DNA from: Kytococcus schroeteri
Lineage (GTDB): Bacteria > Actinomycetota > Actinomycetes > Actinomycetales > Dermatophilaceae
Reading direction: 5' to 3'
Length of the DNA: 64,000 nucleotides
Assembly: GCF_002847825.1 (NCBI RefSeq)
Contig: NZ_PKIZ01000002.1
Coordinates: 125,047 to 189,046, forward strand
Shown in pieces: positions 15,696 through 25,083 of this stretch. The notes under the pieces were generated by a model, which was given only the letters and a program-made list of their open reading frames with translations, searched no databases and was not told the DNA's origin. The position numbers and the translations under genes were made by a program. Each line of letters begins with the position of its first letter. Position 1 is the first letter of the stretch.

Positions 15696-17708
15696 TCAGC
15701 CGGCGGACGCCGAGGGCCCTGCCCCCGGCTCCCCGGAGGGCGAGGACGACGGGCTCGGCGACGCCCCACCCTCGGGGCGCCCGTCCTGCTCTGCGGCCTC
15801 CTGTTCGGCCTGCTGGTCGGCCCGTGCCTCGCGCTCGGCCCGGTCCCGGGCGTCCTGCGCCTTGTCGGCCTTCCGCTCCGAGAAGGGGCGGTAGTCCCAC
15901 GAGGGCGGCACGGTGGACCCGGAGAACTCGGGCGAGGCCGGGTTGGTGCACCACACCTCGTCACTGGGCTCGTAGTGCGTGTCCACCGTCTCGGTGCGCG
16001 CCGGGCCGTCGAAGCCCTGCACCGGCTCCAGGCGGCGCTCCACGGTGACGTCGAAGCCCTTCACCCCGTGCTGGCTGATGCAGGTGGAGCTGTTGCTCCA
16101 GTACTTCCGGGGCTCCACCACGTGCTGGCGCTCCCGGGTGGTCGACTCCACGTCGTACTGCCTCACGCCGTACAGGGTGAGGGTCAGGTCCTGCCCCTCC
16201 ACCCGGGTCCGCAGCAGCACCGGGGCCGGGGTGTCGTTGGTCCACCGGTTGTCGATGGAGGGGTACCACAGGGTGGCCTCGCGCCCCTCGGGGTAGCGGG
16301 CGATGTAGTAGCTGTGGGGCTTGTGCTCGTCCAGCTGCACCCCGGCCTCGAAGGCCACGTTGTAGACGGCGGTGGAGACCTGCGAGAGCCCGCCGCCGAC
16401 GGCGTTGGAGAGCGTCCCGTCGCTGATGACGTGCGCCTCGCGGTAGCCCTTCTCCTCCGTGGGCTCCCCCATCACCCGCACCAGGCTGAACTGGTCACCG
16501 GCCGCCACGACGGTGCCGTCCAGCTGCCGGGCCAGCGTGCGGATGTTGTGGGTCCGGGCCGCGTTCTCCTGCCCGCCGGGCAACCGGGTGGTGAAGGTGC
16601 CCATGCGGTCGGTCCGCCACCCCTGGCCGTCCTTGGCCGGCTGCACCACGTGCACGCCGACCGGGGCACGGCGCTCCTGGGCCCGCACGGCCTGGCGGAC
16701 CGCCTCCTCGACGTCGCCCACGGAGACCTGGCGCCCGGCGCGCCCCGGCTCCACCCGGGCACCCTCCCCCGCGGTCACCAGCCGGGCGTCGCGGGCCGGC
16801 CGGTCGGCCAGCGGGTGGCCCGCGTCGAGTTCCTCCACCCAGCGCGAGGCGTCGACCTCCAGGGAGGGGCGTCCGCCCTCCCCGCCGACGGACAGCATCG
16901 AGGCGAGGACCTCGCGCGAGAGCACGACCGGCTGCTCGTGGGGCGGGACGTCCTCCTGCGGGGCGTCGCCCGAGGGCGAGGCCGTCGGGTCGGGCGACGG
17001 CTCGGCCGCGTCCGGGGTGGCCACGAGGGTCACCGGGCCGGACAGGGCCGGGCCGAGCACGCGGTCGGCGAACTCCCGCACCTGCCGCGTGGTCACGGCA
17101 GGCCGCTGCTCCCGGATCCGCGCGTCCACCCGGCGCGTGGCGGGCCAGGCGTCACCCACCGCCTCGGCGGTCCCGCGCACGTCGAGCCCCCGGCCGGTGC
17201 GCGCCTCGGTCACCACGGTCTCGGTGCCCTCCAGGCGCACCGAGGCGTCCCGGGCCGGGGTGCCCACCTCCTGGGAGAGCCGCCCCAGCCGCTCCCGCAG
17301 GCGGGACTCGTCCACCGTGACCACCCAGTCGCGGTGCACCTCGCCGGTGGCGCGCACCCACAGGTCGCGCGGGTCCCAGGTGCGTCCCGTGGTGCCCTCG
17401 AGGCTGGCGTCCACGTCGTGGCCCAGGCCCAGCTCGGAGGCGGCGATGCGGTGCGGGCGACCGTCGACGACCACTGTCATCGGCTCCCGGTCCAGGCGGT
17501 CGGCCTCCTCCTGCAGGGTCCGGTGGGCACGCTCGTGCGACAGGCGGCTCACGTCCGTGCCGCCGACGACGAGCTGGCGCGGCGTGGTGCGCCCCACCAC
17601 CAGCACGAGCGCGAGGTAGACCAGGGCGAGCAGGCCGACCAGCAGGAAGACGGTGGAGGCCACGCCCTGCCAGCGGGTTCCCTGCCCGCGCGGCGCGGGC
17701 GCCGTCAC
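15696..17708 (-). CDS. VanW-family wall protein with YoaR-like domains
   Basis: A 670-residue membrane-anchored protein. One N-terminal helix (about 18-40, FLLVGLLALVYLALVLVVG) precedes two YoaR-like putative peptidoglycan-binding domains (roughly 55-300, with an acidic, serine/proline-rich insert between them) and a VanW domain (roughly 370-515, with FTTRLPGG, NIRTLARQLDGTVV and GGGLSQVSTAVYNVAF). The last ~70 residues are charged and then Ser/Pro/Gly-rich. VanW proteins occur near cell-wall and glycopeptide-resistance genes; the reaction is unknown. The GTG start overlaps the stop of the upstream MshB-fusion gene by 4 bases. Confidence 0.8.
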   Translation of the reverse strand: MTAPAPRGQGTRWQGVASTVFLLVGLLALVYLALVLVVGRTTPRQLVVGGTDVSRLSHERAHRTLQEEADRLDREPMTVVVDGRPHRIAASELGLGHDVDASLEGTTGRTWDPRDLWVRATGEVHRDWVVTVDESRLRERLGRLSQEVGTPARDASVRLEGTETVVTEARTGRGLDVRGTAEAVGDAWPATRRVDARIREQRPAVTTRQVREFADRVLGPALSGPVTLVATPDAAEPSPDPTASPSGDAPQEDVPPHEQPVVLSREVLASMLSVGGEGGRPSLEVDASRWVEELDAGHPLADRPARDARLVTAGEGARVEPGRAGRQVSVGDVEEAVRQAVRAQERRAPVGVHVVQPAKDGQGWRTDRMGTFTTRLPGGQENAARTHNIRTLARQLDGTVVAAGDQFSLVRVMGEPTEEKGYREAHVISDGTLSNAVGGGLSQVSTAVYNVAFEAGVQLDEHKPHSYYIARYPEGREATLWYPSIDNRWTNDTPAPVLLRTRVEGQDLTLTLYGVRQYDVESTTRERQHVVEPRKYWSNSSTCISQHGVKGFDVTVERRLEPVQGFDGPARTETVDTHYEPSDEVWCTNPASPEFSGSTVPPSWDYRPFSERKADKAQDARDRAEREARADQQAEQEAAEQDGRPEGGASPSPSSSPSGEPGAGPSASAG

Positions 17709-19156
17709 CGGGTGCCCCGCATGCGGCCGCGGTGGAAGAGCAGCGGGTCGGTGTCGTCGACCCCGTCCGCGCGCCCGTCGCCCACACCCTCCACGAGGCC
17801 GACGAAGAGCGTGTGGTCACCCAGCACGACGTGGTGCACCACGCGGCACTCGGCCGTGGCGAGTGCCTCGGTGAGCAGGGGCAGTCCGGTCATCGGACCA
17901 GAGTAGGTCGGCACCCGGTCGAGCTGGCCCACCACCGGGCGGCCGGGCGTGGACAGCCACTCCCCGTGGCGGCGGGCGGAGGCCGGCAGCACGTTCACGG
18001 CGAACACCCCCGAGGCGTGCACGGCCTCGCCGAAGCGCGCCGCGTTGTCCACGAGGATCCCCAGCAGCACCGGGTGCAGGGAGACCGGCACCACGGCGTT
18101 GGCGGTCATGGCGTGCACCCCGGACCCCCAGCGGGTGGTGAGGACCGTCACCCCGGTGGGCAGCGCGGACATCGCGGCCCGGAAGGCGTCCCGGTCGGCC
18201 ATGGGGCCGGCCAGCGGGGCCCGCAGGTCGCTGTCGCCGGTCACGACCCGCCCCGATGCCGGGTCGAGCCGCGAGTAGCCCTCGGCCGGGGCCGCCCGGT
18301 GTGCCACGAGGTTGGTCATGGCCCACCACCCGTCGTGCTCGGTCACCTGGGTGGCGTGGGCACGGCGGGCGGCGGAGACGGCCGCCAGGCTCGAGGGGGT
18401 GCCGTGCACCTCGTGCGTGACGTCCTCGTCGGGGCGCACCCCACTGGCCCAGGCGTCGACCTCGCGGGGGTGCTCGGGGTCCGGTCCCTCCGGGCGGGGC
18501 ACGACGACGCCCTCGGTGGGCCGGCCCCGGAAGGAGCCGGTGGGCTCCACGGGGTCCACGTGGTCGGCCACCCAGCGGCGCCCCTCGGCCTCCCAGGACC
18601 GTGGGGTCACGGCGGCGTACAGCTCGGGACGGGTCTCGGCCGGCAGGGAGCGCACGGCGGCCACGGTGGCGCGGTGCACGGCCACGTGGTCGGGGTGGCC
18701 GTAGCCCCCGGTCTCGTCGTAGGTGAGCACGATGCGGGCGCCGGTGCGCTCGACCTCCTCGCGGACCAGCGCCGCCAGCGCGGACCGGTCGGCGTTCACC
18801 AGGGCCCGCGGGTGGGCGGCCTCGGGGCTGCCGGCCATGCCCGAGTCGCGGAAGAGCGCCGCCGCCGGGTCGGGCCGACCCGGCTCCTCGCCCAGCACCC
18901 GCACCTGCACGCCCAGTGCCTCCGCCGCCGCCGCCAGCTCACCGCGGCGGTGCGGCGCGAGCGCCTCGGTGCCCTCCAGGTGCTGGAGTCCCGGCACCAT
19001 CACCTCGCCGTGGTCCCCCAGGGTGCAGGTGAGCACGTGCACCGGGTGGCCCCGCTCGGCCAGGGTGGCCAGGGCCACACCGGTGGCGAGGGTCTCGTCG
19101 TCGGGGTGTGCGTGGACCGCCAGGACCGGGAGATCGGCGGGCGTCGGGTGCTGCAT
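17705..19156 (-). CDS. mshB: MshB-like deacetylase fused in frame to a flavin reductase domain
   Basis: A 483-residue fusion. Residues 1-~300 are a PIG-L/LmbE metal-dependent deacetylase of the MshB type: VHAHPDDETLATG (His17/Asp20 zinc ligands) and GGYGHPDHVAVH (His154). MshB removes acetate from GlcNAc-inositol in mycothiol synthesis. Residues 319-483 form a complete FMN-binding flavin-reductase split barrel (FRAAMSALPTGVTVLTT, MTANAVVPVSLHPVLLGILV, and a HHVVLGDHTLFVG end). No stop lies between them, and no ribosome-binding site precedes the internal Met319 at 18202. Start ATG 19156; divergent from ppk2. Confidence 0.85.
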   Translation of the reverse strand: MQHPTPADLPVLAVHAHPDDETLATGVALATLAERGHPVHVLTCTLGDHGEVMVPGLQHLEGTEALAPHRRGELAAAAEALGVQVRVLGEEPGRPDPAAALFRDSGMAGSPEAAHPRALVNADRSALAALVREEVERTGARIVLTYDETGGYGHPDHVAVHRATVAAVRSLPAETRPELYAAVTPRSWEAEGRRWVADHVDPVEPTGSFRGRPTEGVVVPRPEGPDPEHPREVDAWASGVRPDEDVTHEVHGTPSSLAAVSAARRAHATQVTEHDGWWAMTNLVAHRAAPAEGYSRLDPASGRVVTGDSDLRAPLAGPMADRDAFRAAMSALPTGVTVLTTRWGSGVHAMTANAVVPVSLHPVLLGILVDNAARFGEAVHASGVFAVNVLPASARRHGEWLSTPGRPVVGQLDRVPTYSGPMTGLPLLTEALATAECRVVHHVVLGDHTLFVGLVEGVGDGRADGVDDTDPLLFHRGRMRGTR

Positions 19157-19225
19157 GGGGCAACCGTAGGCGTCCCGGGCACGGCCGTTCACCTCACGGT
19201 CATGTGCTGCGGCTATGTTGCACCC

Positions 19226-20116
19226 ATGCAGATGGAACTGCGCGAGTACATCGACCGCCTCTCCGCGGAGGGCTACACCGTCCGGGACGACCAGGGGTCG
19301 GACCCCGACCTCATCGATCCGGGCGGCAAGGCGGTCGAGACCTGGCGGGAGAACTACCCGTACGACGAGCGCATGACGCGCGAGGACTACGACGTCGAGA
19401 AGTACCTGCTGCAGGTCGAGCTCATCAAGTTCCAGAACTGGACGCAGAAGTCCGGCTCGCGCCACATCCTCGTGTTCGAGGGCCGCGACGCCGCCGGCAA
19501 GGGCGGCACCATCAAGCGCTTCATGGAGCACCTCAACCCACGCTTCGCCCGCGTGGTGGCGCTCAACAAGCCCAGCGAGCGCGAGCGCGGCGAGTGGTAC
19601 TTCCAGCGCTACGTCAACCACTTCCCCACCGCCGGCGAGATCGTCTTCTTCGACCGCTCCTGGTACAACCGCGCCGGCGTGGAGCGTGTCATGAACTTCA
19701 CCAACGGCCCCGACTACGAGCAGTTCATGCAGCAGGCGCCGCAGCTGGAGAAGATGATCACCGACGCCGGCACCACCCTCACCAAGTTCTGGTTCTCGGT
19801 CACCGCGCACGAGCAGCGCACCCGCTTCGCCATCCGCCAGATCGACCCGGTGCGCCGCTGGAAGCTCTCCCCCATGGACCTCGCCTCCCTGGACAAGTGG
19901 GACTCCTACACCGCGGCCAAGGAGGACATGTTCGCCCGCACCGACACCGACTGGGCGCCGTGGATCACCATCAAGTCCAACGACAAGAAGCGCGGGCGCA
20001 TCAACGCCATGCGCTACTTCCTCAGCCAGTTCGAGTACGAGGGCAAGGACCACGACATCGTCGGCGAGCCCGACCCGCAGATCGTGCGCCGCGCCAAGGA
20101 CACCATCGGCGACTGA
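19226..20116 (+). CDS. ppk2: polyphosphate kinase 2
   Basis: A 296-residue class PPK2 enzyme that transfers phosphate between polyphosphate and nucleotides. It has Walker A GRDAAGKGGTIKRF, lid-region ERGEWYFQRY, Walker B FFDRSWYNRAGVERV, and the LSPMDLASLDKWDSYTAAKEDMF segment typical of the family. Class I (NDP-phosphorylating) versus class II/III cannot be settled by eye. ATG 19226 is chosen; the gene is divergent from the mshB fusion with only 69 bases between starts, which must hold both promoters. Confidence 0.92.
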   Translation: MQMELREYIDRLSAEGYTVRDDQGSDPDLIDPGGKAVETWRENYPYDERMTREDYDVEKYLLQVELIKFQNWTQKSGSRHILVFEGRDAAGKGGTIKRFMEHLNPRFARVVALNKPSERERGEWYFQRYVNHFPTAGEIVFFDRSWYNRAGVERVMNFTNGPDYEQFMQQAPQLEKMITDAGTTLTKFWFSVTAHEQRTRFAIRQIDPVRRWKLSPMDLASLDKWDSYTAAKEDMFARTDTDWAPWITIKSNDKKRGRINAMRYFLSQFEYEGKDHDIVGEPDPQIVRRAKDTIGD

Positions 20117-20213
20117 CCACGCGGGCCGGCCCCGGTCGACACGCCGCGGAGGTGCCGGACGCCGGGGCCAACGGCTAGGGTCGCGAGGTCCCCACCCCCG
20201 CCCGGAAGGACCC

Positions 20214-21524
20214 ATGTCCCCCTCCGCAGGACCGTCCACGCCCACCCGAGCCGCCCGGGGCCCCCACCCCGACGGCGCCCCCGGACGCTGGACCGGCGCC
20301 GACACGGCGTGGGTGATCAGTCTCTTCGGCACGGCGGTGGGGGCCGGCATCCTCTTCCTACCGCTCAACGCCGCCTCCACCTCGCTGGCCCCGCTGGTGG
20401 TGGGCACCCTGCTCATCGGGCCGATGACCTACTTCGCGCACCGGGCCCTCTCACGCCTCATCTGCGCCGCCCCGGAGAAGGGCAAGGACATCACCGAGCT
20501 CGCCCGCGGCTACTTCGGCGAGGTGCCGGGCACCCTGGTGACGGTGCTGTACTGGCTGTGCTTCTACCCCATCGTGCTCATCTACGCGGTGGCGCTCACC
20601 AACACCGTGGACGACTTCATGGTCCACCAGCTGGGCCTGGCCTCCCCGCCGCGGTGGCTGCTCTCGCTGGTGCTGGTAGGCCTGATGATGGCGGCGGTCC
20701 TCACCAGCCAGAAGCTGGTGATGGCCGTCACCCAGGCCCTGGTGTACCCGCTCATCGCCCTGCTGGCGGTCTCCACGCTGCTGCTCGTGCCGCACTGGCG
20801 CCCCGGGGCCTTCCAGTGGATGCCCGAGGGCGACTTCGGCACCACGCTGTGGATGCTGGTGCCCACGCTGGTGTTCGCGTTCAACCACTCGGCGGCCATC
20901 TCGCAGTTCTCGCTGAGCATGCAGACCGAGCAGGGTGACCGCGCCGCCGCCAAGGCCTCCCAGATCCTGCGACGCACCGCCACGCTGCTCACCGTGTTCA
21001 CCATGGCCTTCGTCTGGTCCAGCGTGCTCGCTCTGGGGCCCGACGGCCTGGAGCGCGCGGAGGGCTCCAACCTCTCGGTGCTGTCCTACCTGGCCAAGGA
21101 GATGGACAACGCGTTCTTCCTGTGGGCCGGCCCGATCATCGCCGTGGCGGCCATCGCGTCCTCCTTCTTCGGCCACTACCTCGGTGCCGCGGAGGGCGGG
21201 CGCGGCCTCGTGCGCGCCCTGGTGGACCGGCGCGAGCGGATCGGCGACCGGACGCTGGACCTGGGCATCGCGGGGGTCTACGGCCTCACCGCGTGGCTGG
21301 CGGCCGTGCTCAACCCGACCATCCTGGACATCATCGAGGCGCTCTCGGGCCCGGTCATGGCGGCCTACCTGTACCTCATGCCGATCGTGGCCATTCACAC
21401 GGTGCCGGCGCTGAAGCCCTTCCGCCACCGCGTGGCAGCGCACTCGTTCGTGGTGGTGATGGGCCTGGTGGCCGTGAGCGCCGCCGCCTACGCCGTGCCG
21501 AAGGCCCTCCAGCCGTACCTCTAG
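20214..21524 (+). CDS. HAAAP-family amino acid permease (SdaC-like)
   Basis: A 436-residue membrane protein with about eleven hydrophobic segments after a 25-residue hydrophilic N-terminus. GTAVGAGILFLPLNA is the unwound first-helix motif of APC-fold transporters, and FNHSAAISQFSLSMQ resembles the central motif of serine/aromatic amino-acid transporters (SdaC, TdcC, YhaO). A proton-coupled serine or threonine uptake role is likely. It stands alone, transcribed in the same direction as ppk2, with an AAGGA ribosome-binding site before ATG 20214. Confidence 0.82.
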   Translation: MSPSAGPSTPTRAARGPHPDGAPGRWTGADTAWVISLFGTAVGAGILFLPLNAASTSLAPLVVGTLLIGPMTYFAHRALSRLICAAPEKGKDITELARGYFGEVPGTLVTVLYWLCFYPIVLIYAVALTNTVDDFMVHQLGLASPPRWLLSLVLVGLMMAAVLTSQKLVMAVTQALVYPLIALLAVSTLLLVPHWRPGAFQWMPEGDFGTTLWMLVPTLVFAFNHSAAISQFSLSMQTEQGDRAAAKASQILRRTATLLTVFTMAFVWSSVLALGPDGLERAEGSNLSVLSYLAKEMDNAFFLWAGPIIAVAAIASSFFGHYLGAAEGGRGLVRALVDRRERIGDRTLDLGIAGVYGLTAWLAAVLNPTILDIIEALSGPVMAAYLYLMPIVAIHTVPALKPFRHRVAAHSFVVVMGLVAVSAAAYAVPKALQPYL

Positions 21525-21648
21525 GACCTGCCCTCGCCGGCGCCACCCCCGGCCCCCGGAGGGTGACGGGTCACAACTCGGTTGCGATCGGTGGACGGGC
21601 CGGGCGGCGGCGGGCGCCCCGTGCCGGCCCGCGGTTACATTCCGCGCC

Positions 21649-22923
21649 ATGACCTCTGACTCCCCCTCGCGCAGCCGCTGGTTCGGACTGCTGCCCCGCA
21701 TCGTCCTGGCGATCGTGCTGGGCATCCTCGTCGGCCGGATCGCCCCCGAGGCACTCACCCGCACGGTGGCCACCTTCAACGGCCTGTTCAGCAACTTCCT
21801 CGGCTTCGTGATCCCGCTGATCATCCTGGGCCTCATCGCCCCGGCCATCGGCGAGCTCGGCCGCGGCGCCGGCAAGTGGCTGGCCCTCACCGCCGCCCTG
21901 GCCTATGGCTCCACCCTGTTCGCCGGTTTCCTCGGCTACGCCGTGAGCTCGGCCGTGCTGCCGGACCTGCTGCGCGGCCGCTCGACCCCCCAGCTGGGCA
22001 ACCCGGAGGACGCGCTGCTGGCACCGTGGTTCGAGATCGAGATGGACCCGGCCTTCGGCGTCATGACCGCCCTGCTGCTGGCCTTCACCGTCGGCGTCGG
22101 CATGACCATGATCAAGGGCGACACCCTGCAGCGCGGCTTCGAGGAGTTCCGCGAGATCGTCAACAAGGTCATCAGCGGCATCATCATCCCGCTGCTGCCG
22201 GTCTACATCTTCGGCGTCTTCCTGAACATGACCGCCGCGGGCGAGGTGTGGAACGTCATCACCACCTTCTCCGGCGTGATCCTCCTGGTCTTCGCGCTCA
22301 CCGTGGCGCTGCTGCTCATGCAGTTCGGCGTGGCCGGCGCCGTGTCGGGGCGCAACCCGCTGGTGCTGCTCAAGAACATGCTCCCGGCCTACGCCACCGC
22401 CCTGGGCACCTCCTCGTCGGCGGCCACCATCCCGGTGACCCTGCGCCAGAGCCTGAAGAACGGCGTCTCCGAGCCGGTGGCCTCCTTCGTGGTGCCACTG
22501 TGCGCCACCATCCACCTGGCCGGCTCCACGGTGAAGCTCACCTGCTTCTCCATGGCCGTGATGATGCTCTCGGGCATGGAGGTGCACCCCGGCACGATGG
22601 TCGGCTTCATCCTGCTGCTGGGCATCATGATGATCGCCGCCCCCGGTGTGCCCGGTGGTGCGGTCATGGCCGCCGTGGCGCTCATGGAGAGCAACCTCGG
22701 CTTCAACGAGGCCCAGGTGGGCCTGATGATCGCCACCTACATCGCCATCGACTCCTTCGGCACGGCCACCAACGTCACCGGCGACGGCGCCATCGCGCAG
22801 GTCGTGGACCGTCTGGCCCGCAACCGCGGCTTCGGTCGCCACGGCCAGGAGGAGACCGCGCGCGACGAGGCGACCACCGGCGTCAGCCCCGCTGCGGGTG
22901 TGGCCGCCACCCGCACGGCCTGA
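21649..22923 (+). CDS. dicarboxylate/amino acid:cation symporter (DAACS family)
   Basis: A 424-residue Glt-fold transporter. It has eight membrane helices with two re-entrant loops, the serine-rich ALGTSSSAATIPVTL hairpin, the AGSTVKLTCFSMAV helix, the GVPGGAVMAAVAL second hairpin and a YIAIDSFGTATNVTGDGA last helix carrying the substrate/sodium-site aspartate and N-V-T-G-D motif. Substrates of the family are glutamate, aspartate, serine/threonine or C4-dicarboxylates; it cannot be narrowed here. The C-terminal 35 residues are a charged tail. A very strong hairpin follows. Confidence 0.88.
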   Translation: MTSDSPSRSRWFGLLPRIVLAIVLGILVGRIAPEALTRTVATFNGLFSNFLGFVIPLIILGLIAPAIGELGRGAGKWLALTAALAYGSTLFAGFLGYAVSSAVLPDLLRGRSTPQLGNPEDALLAPWFEIEMDPAFGVMTALLLAFTVGVGMTMIKGDTLQRGFEEFREIVNKVISGIIIPLLPVYIFGVFLNMTAAGEVWNVITTFSGVILLVFALTVALLLMQFGVAGAVSGRNPLVLLKNMLPAYATALGTSSSAATIPVTLRQSLKNGVSEPVASFVVPLCATIHLAGSTVKLTCFSMAVMMLSGMEVHPGTMVGFILLLGIMMIAAPGVPGGAVMAAVALMESNLGFNEAQVGLMIATYIAIDSFGTATNVTGDGAIAQVVDRLARNRGFGRHGQEETARDEATTGVSPAAGVAATRTA

Positions 22924-22930
22924 CGCACCA

Positions 22931-22976
22931 CATGCCGGAGGCCGGCACCCCCGTGGGGGTGCCGGCCTCCGGCATG
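22931..22976. terminator. long hairpin between the DAACS symporter gene and typA
   Basis: A 22-bp perfect inverted repeat, beginning CATGCCGGAGGCCGGCACCC, with only 2 unpaired central bases; convergent genes on both sides. Confidence 0.85.
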
Positions 22977-22987
22977 CGCGGGCCTGC

Positions 22988-24877
22988 TCAGGCGTTCTTC
23001 GCGCGGCGCGCCTCGCGGCCGCGGGCCACCTGGTCGAGCACCACCTTGCGGATGCGAACGGCCTCCGGCGTGACCTCCACGCACTCGTCCTCGCGGCAGA
23101 ACTCCAGCGACTGCTCCAGGCTCATCGCGCGCGGCGGGGCCAGGCGCTCCAGCACCTCGGCACCGGCGGAGCGCACGTTCGTGAGCTTCTTCTCCTTGGT
23201 GATGTTCACGTCCATGTCATCGGCGCGCGAGTTCTCGCCGACGATCATGCCCTCGTACACCTCGGTGGTGGGGTGGATGAAGAGGGTGCCGCGCTCCTGC
23301 AGGTTGAACATGGCGTAGGAGGTGGCGTTGCCGGCCCGGTCGGCCACCAGCGAGCCCGCGATGCGCGTGCGGATCTCGCCGAACCACGGCTCGTAGCCGT
23401 CGAAGATGTGGTGGGCGATGCCGGTGCCGCGCGTCTCGGTGAGGAACTCGGTGCGGAAGCCGATGAGGCCGCGGCTCGGCACGCGGAACTCCATGCGCAC
23501 CCAGCCGGTGCCGTGGTTGCTCATCTCCTCCATGCGGCCCTTGCGGTTGGCCATCACCTGGGTGATCGCGCCGAGGAACTCCTCCGGGGCGTCGATGGTC
23601 AGGGCCTCGACCGGCTCGTGCACCTTGCCGTCGATCTCCTTGGTGACCACCTGCGGCTTGCCGACGGTGAGTTCGTAACCCTCGCGACGCATCTGCTCCA
23701 CGAGGATGGCCAGCGCCAGCTCGCCGCGGCCCTGCACCTCCCACGCGTCGGGACGGTCGGTCGGCAGGATGCGCAGCGACACGTTGCCGATGAGCTCGGA
23801 GTCGAGGCGGTCCTTCACCAGGCGGGCGGTGACCTTGCTGCCCTTCACCTTGCCGGCCAGCGGCGAGGTGTTGGTGCCGATGGTCATGGAGATGGCCGGC
23901 TCGTCCACGTGGATGAGCGGCAGCGCCACCGGGTTCTCCGGATCGGCCAGGGTCTCGCCGATCATCACCTCGGCGATGCCGGCCACGGCCACGATGTCGC
24001 CCGGGCCGGCGGACTCGGCCGGCTGGCGCTCCAGCCCCTCGGTGACGAGCAGCTCGGACAGGCGCACGTTGGAGACGCTGCCGTCGCGCTTCATCCACGC
24101 CACGGTCTGGCCCTTGCGCAGGGTGCCGTTCTTGATGCGCAACAGGGCCAGGCGGCCGAGGAAGTTGGACGAGTCGAGGTTGGTGACGTGGGCCTGCAGC
24201 GGGGCCTCGTCGTCGTACACCGGGGCCGGCACGGTCTCTAGGATGGTGCGGAAGAGCGGCTCGAGGTCCTCGTTCTCCGGCAGAACCCCGTCGCCCGGGG
24301 CCTCCAGGGAGGCGCGACCGGCCTTGCCGGAGGCGTAGACGATCGGGAAGTCGATCTGCTCCTCCTCGGCACCCAGGTCCATGAAGAGCTCGTAGACCTC
24401 GTCGATGACGGCCGCGCAGCGGGCGTCGGGGCGGTCCACCTTGTTGATGACCAGGATCACCGGCATCTTGGCCTCGAGGGCCTTGCGGAGCACGAAGCGC
24501 GTCTGGGGCAGCGGGCCCTCGGAGGCGTCCACGAGGAGCACCACACCGTCCACCATCGACAGGCCGCGCTCCACCTCGCCACCGAAGTCGGCGTGGCCGG
24601 GGGTGTCGATGATGTTGATGACCACGCCGTCCTCGCCCACCCCCTCGAGGTCCTGGGCGGCCGGGCCGCGGTAGTGCACCGCGGTGTTCTTGGCGAGGAT
24701 GGTGATGCCCTTCTCCCGCTCGAGGTCGCCGGAGTCCATCGCCCGCTCGTCGACCTTGGAGTGCTCGCCGAACACCCCCGACTGGTGGAGCATGGCGTCG
24801 ACCAGCGTGGTCTTTCCGTGGTCGACGTGGGCAACGATGGCGACATTGCGCCGGTCAGCGCGGGAGGTCTGCGTCAT
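22988..24877 (-). CDS. typA: translational GTPase TypA/BipA
   Basis: A 629-residue ribosome-binding GTPase. G1 [12 protein letters not shown], switch G2 region [14 protein letters not shown]3 [13 protein letters not shown]4 NKVDRPDAR and G5 ASGKAGR are all seen. EF-G-like domains III and V and the BipA-specific C-terminal domain follow (ending [20 protein letters not shown] plus a basic tail). TypA helps ribosome assembly and stress adaptation. ATG 24877 follows GGAGG closely. It lies beside a peptide ABC operon and mshB, a conserved actinobacterial arrangement. Confidence 0.95.
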   Translation of the reverse strand: MTQTSRADRRNVAIVAHVDHGKTTLVDAMLHQSGVFGEHSKVDERAMDSGDLEREKGITILAKNTAVHYRGPAAQDLEGVGEDGVVINIIDTPGHADFGGEVERGLSMVDGVVLLVDASEGPLPQTRFVLRKALEAKMPVILVINKVDRPDARCAAVIDEVYELFMDLGAEEEQIDFPIVYASGKAGRASLEAPGDGVLPENEDLEPLFRTILETVPAPVYDDEAPLQAHVTNLDSSNFLGRLALLRIKNGTLRKGQTVAWMKRDGSVSNVRLSELLVTEGLERQPAESAGPGDIVAVAGIAEVMIGETLADPENPVALPLIHVDEPAISMTIGTNTSPLAGKVKGSKVTARLVKDRLDSELIGNVSLRILPTDRPDAWEVQGRGELALAILVEQMRREGYELTVGKPQVVTKEIDGKVHEPVEALTIDAPEEFLGAITQVMANRKGRMEEMSNHGTGWVRMEFRVPSRGLIGFRTEFLTETRGTGIAHHIFDGYEPWFGEIRTRIAGSLVADRAGNATSYAMFNLQERGTLFIHPTTEVYEGMIVGENSRADDMDVNITKEKKLTNVRSAGAEVLERLAPPRAMSLEQSLEFCREDECVEVTPEAVRIRKVVLDQVARGREARRAKNA

Positions 24878-25083
24878 AACCTCCAGTATCCCCCCGATCG
24901 CGGTCGCTCGCCCCACCCCCGGGATGTCGCGCAGGTCACGAATTGGTGTCAATCGGATTGCGACTTGCCCAAGATGTGGCCCGCTCCGCGCCCGACGCCT
25001 AGCGTCTGATCCACACACGGCCGCCCCCGCGGCCCCGGGTCGCGCAGGTCACACGCCCTGCGCGAGACACGTGAGGAGAGCCC

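Noticed and set aside
18200..18202. Separate start for the flavin reductase at internal Met319
   Set aside because: No Shine-Dalgarno sequence precedes it and the frame is open from the MshB start, so a fusion is the simpler reading.
22931..22976. Long inverted repeat as an insertion-sequence end
   Set aside because: Single copy between convergent genes with no transposase or target duplication; a terminator is sufficient.
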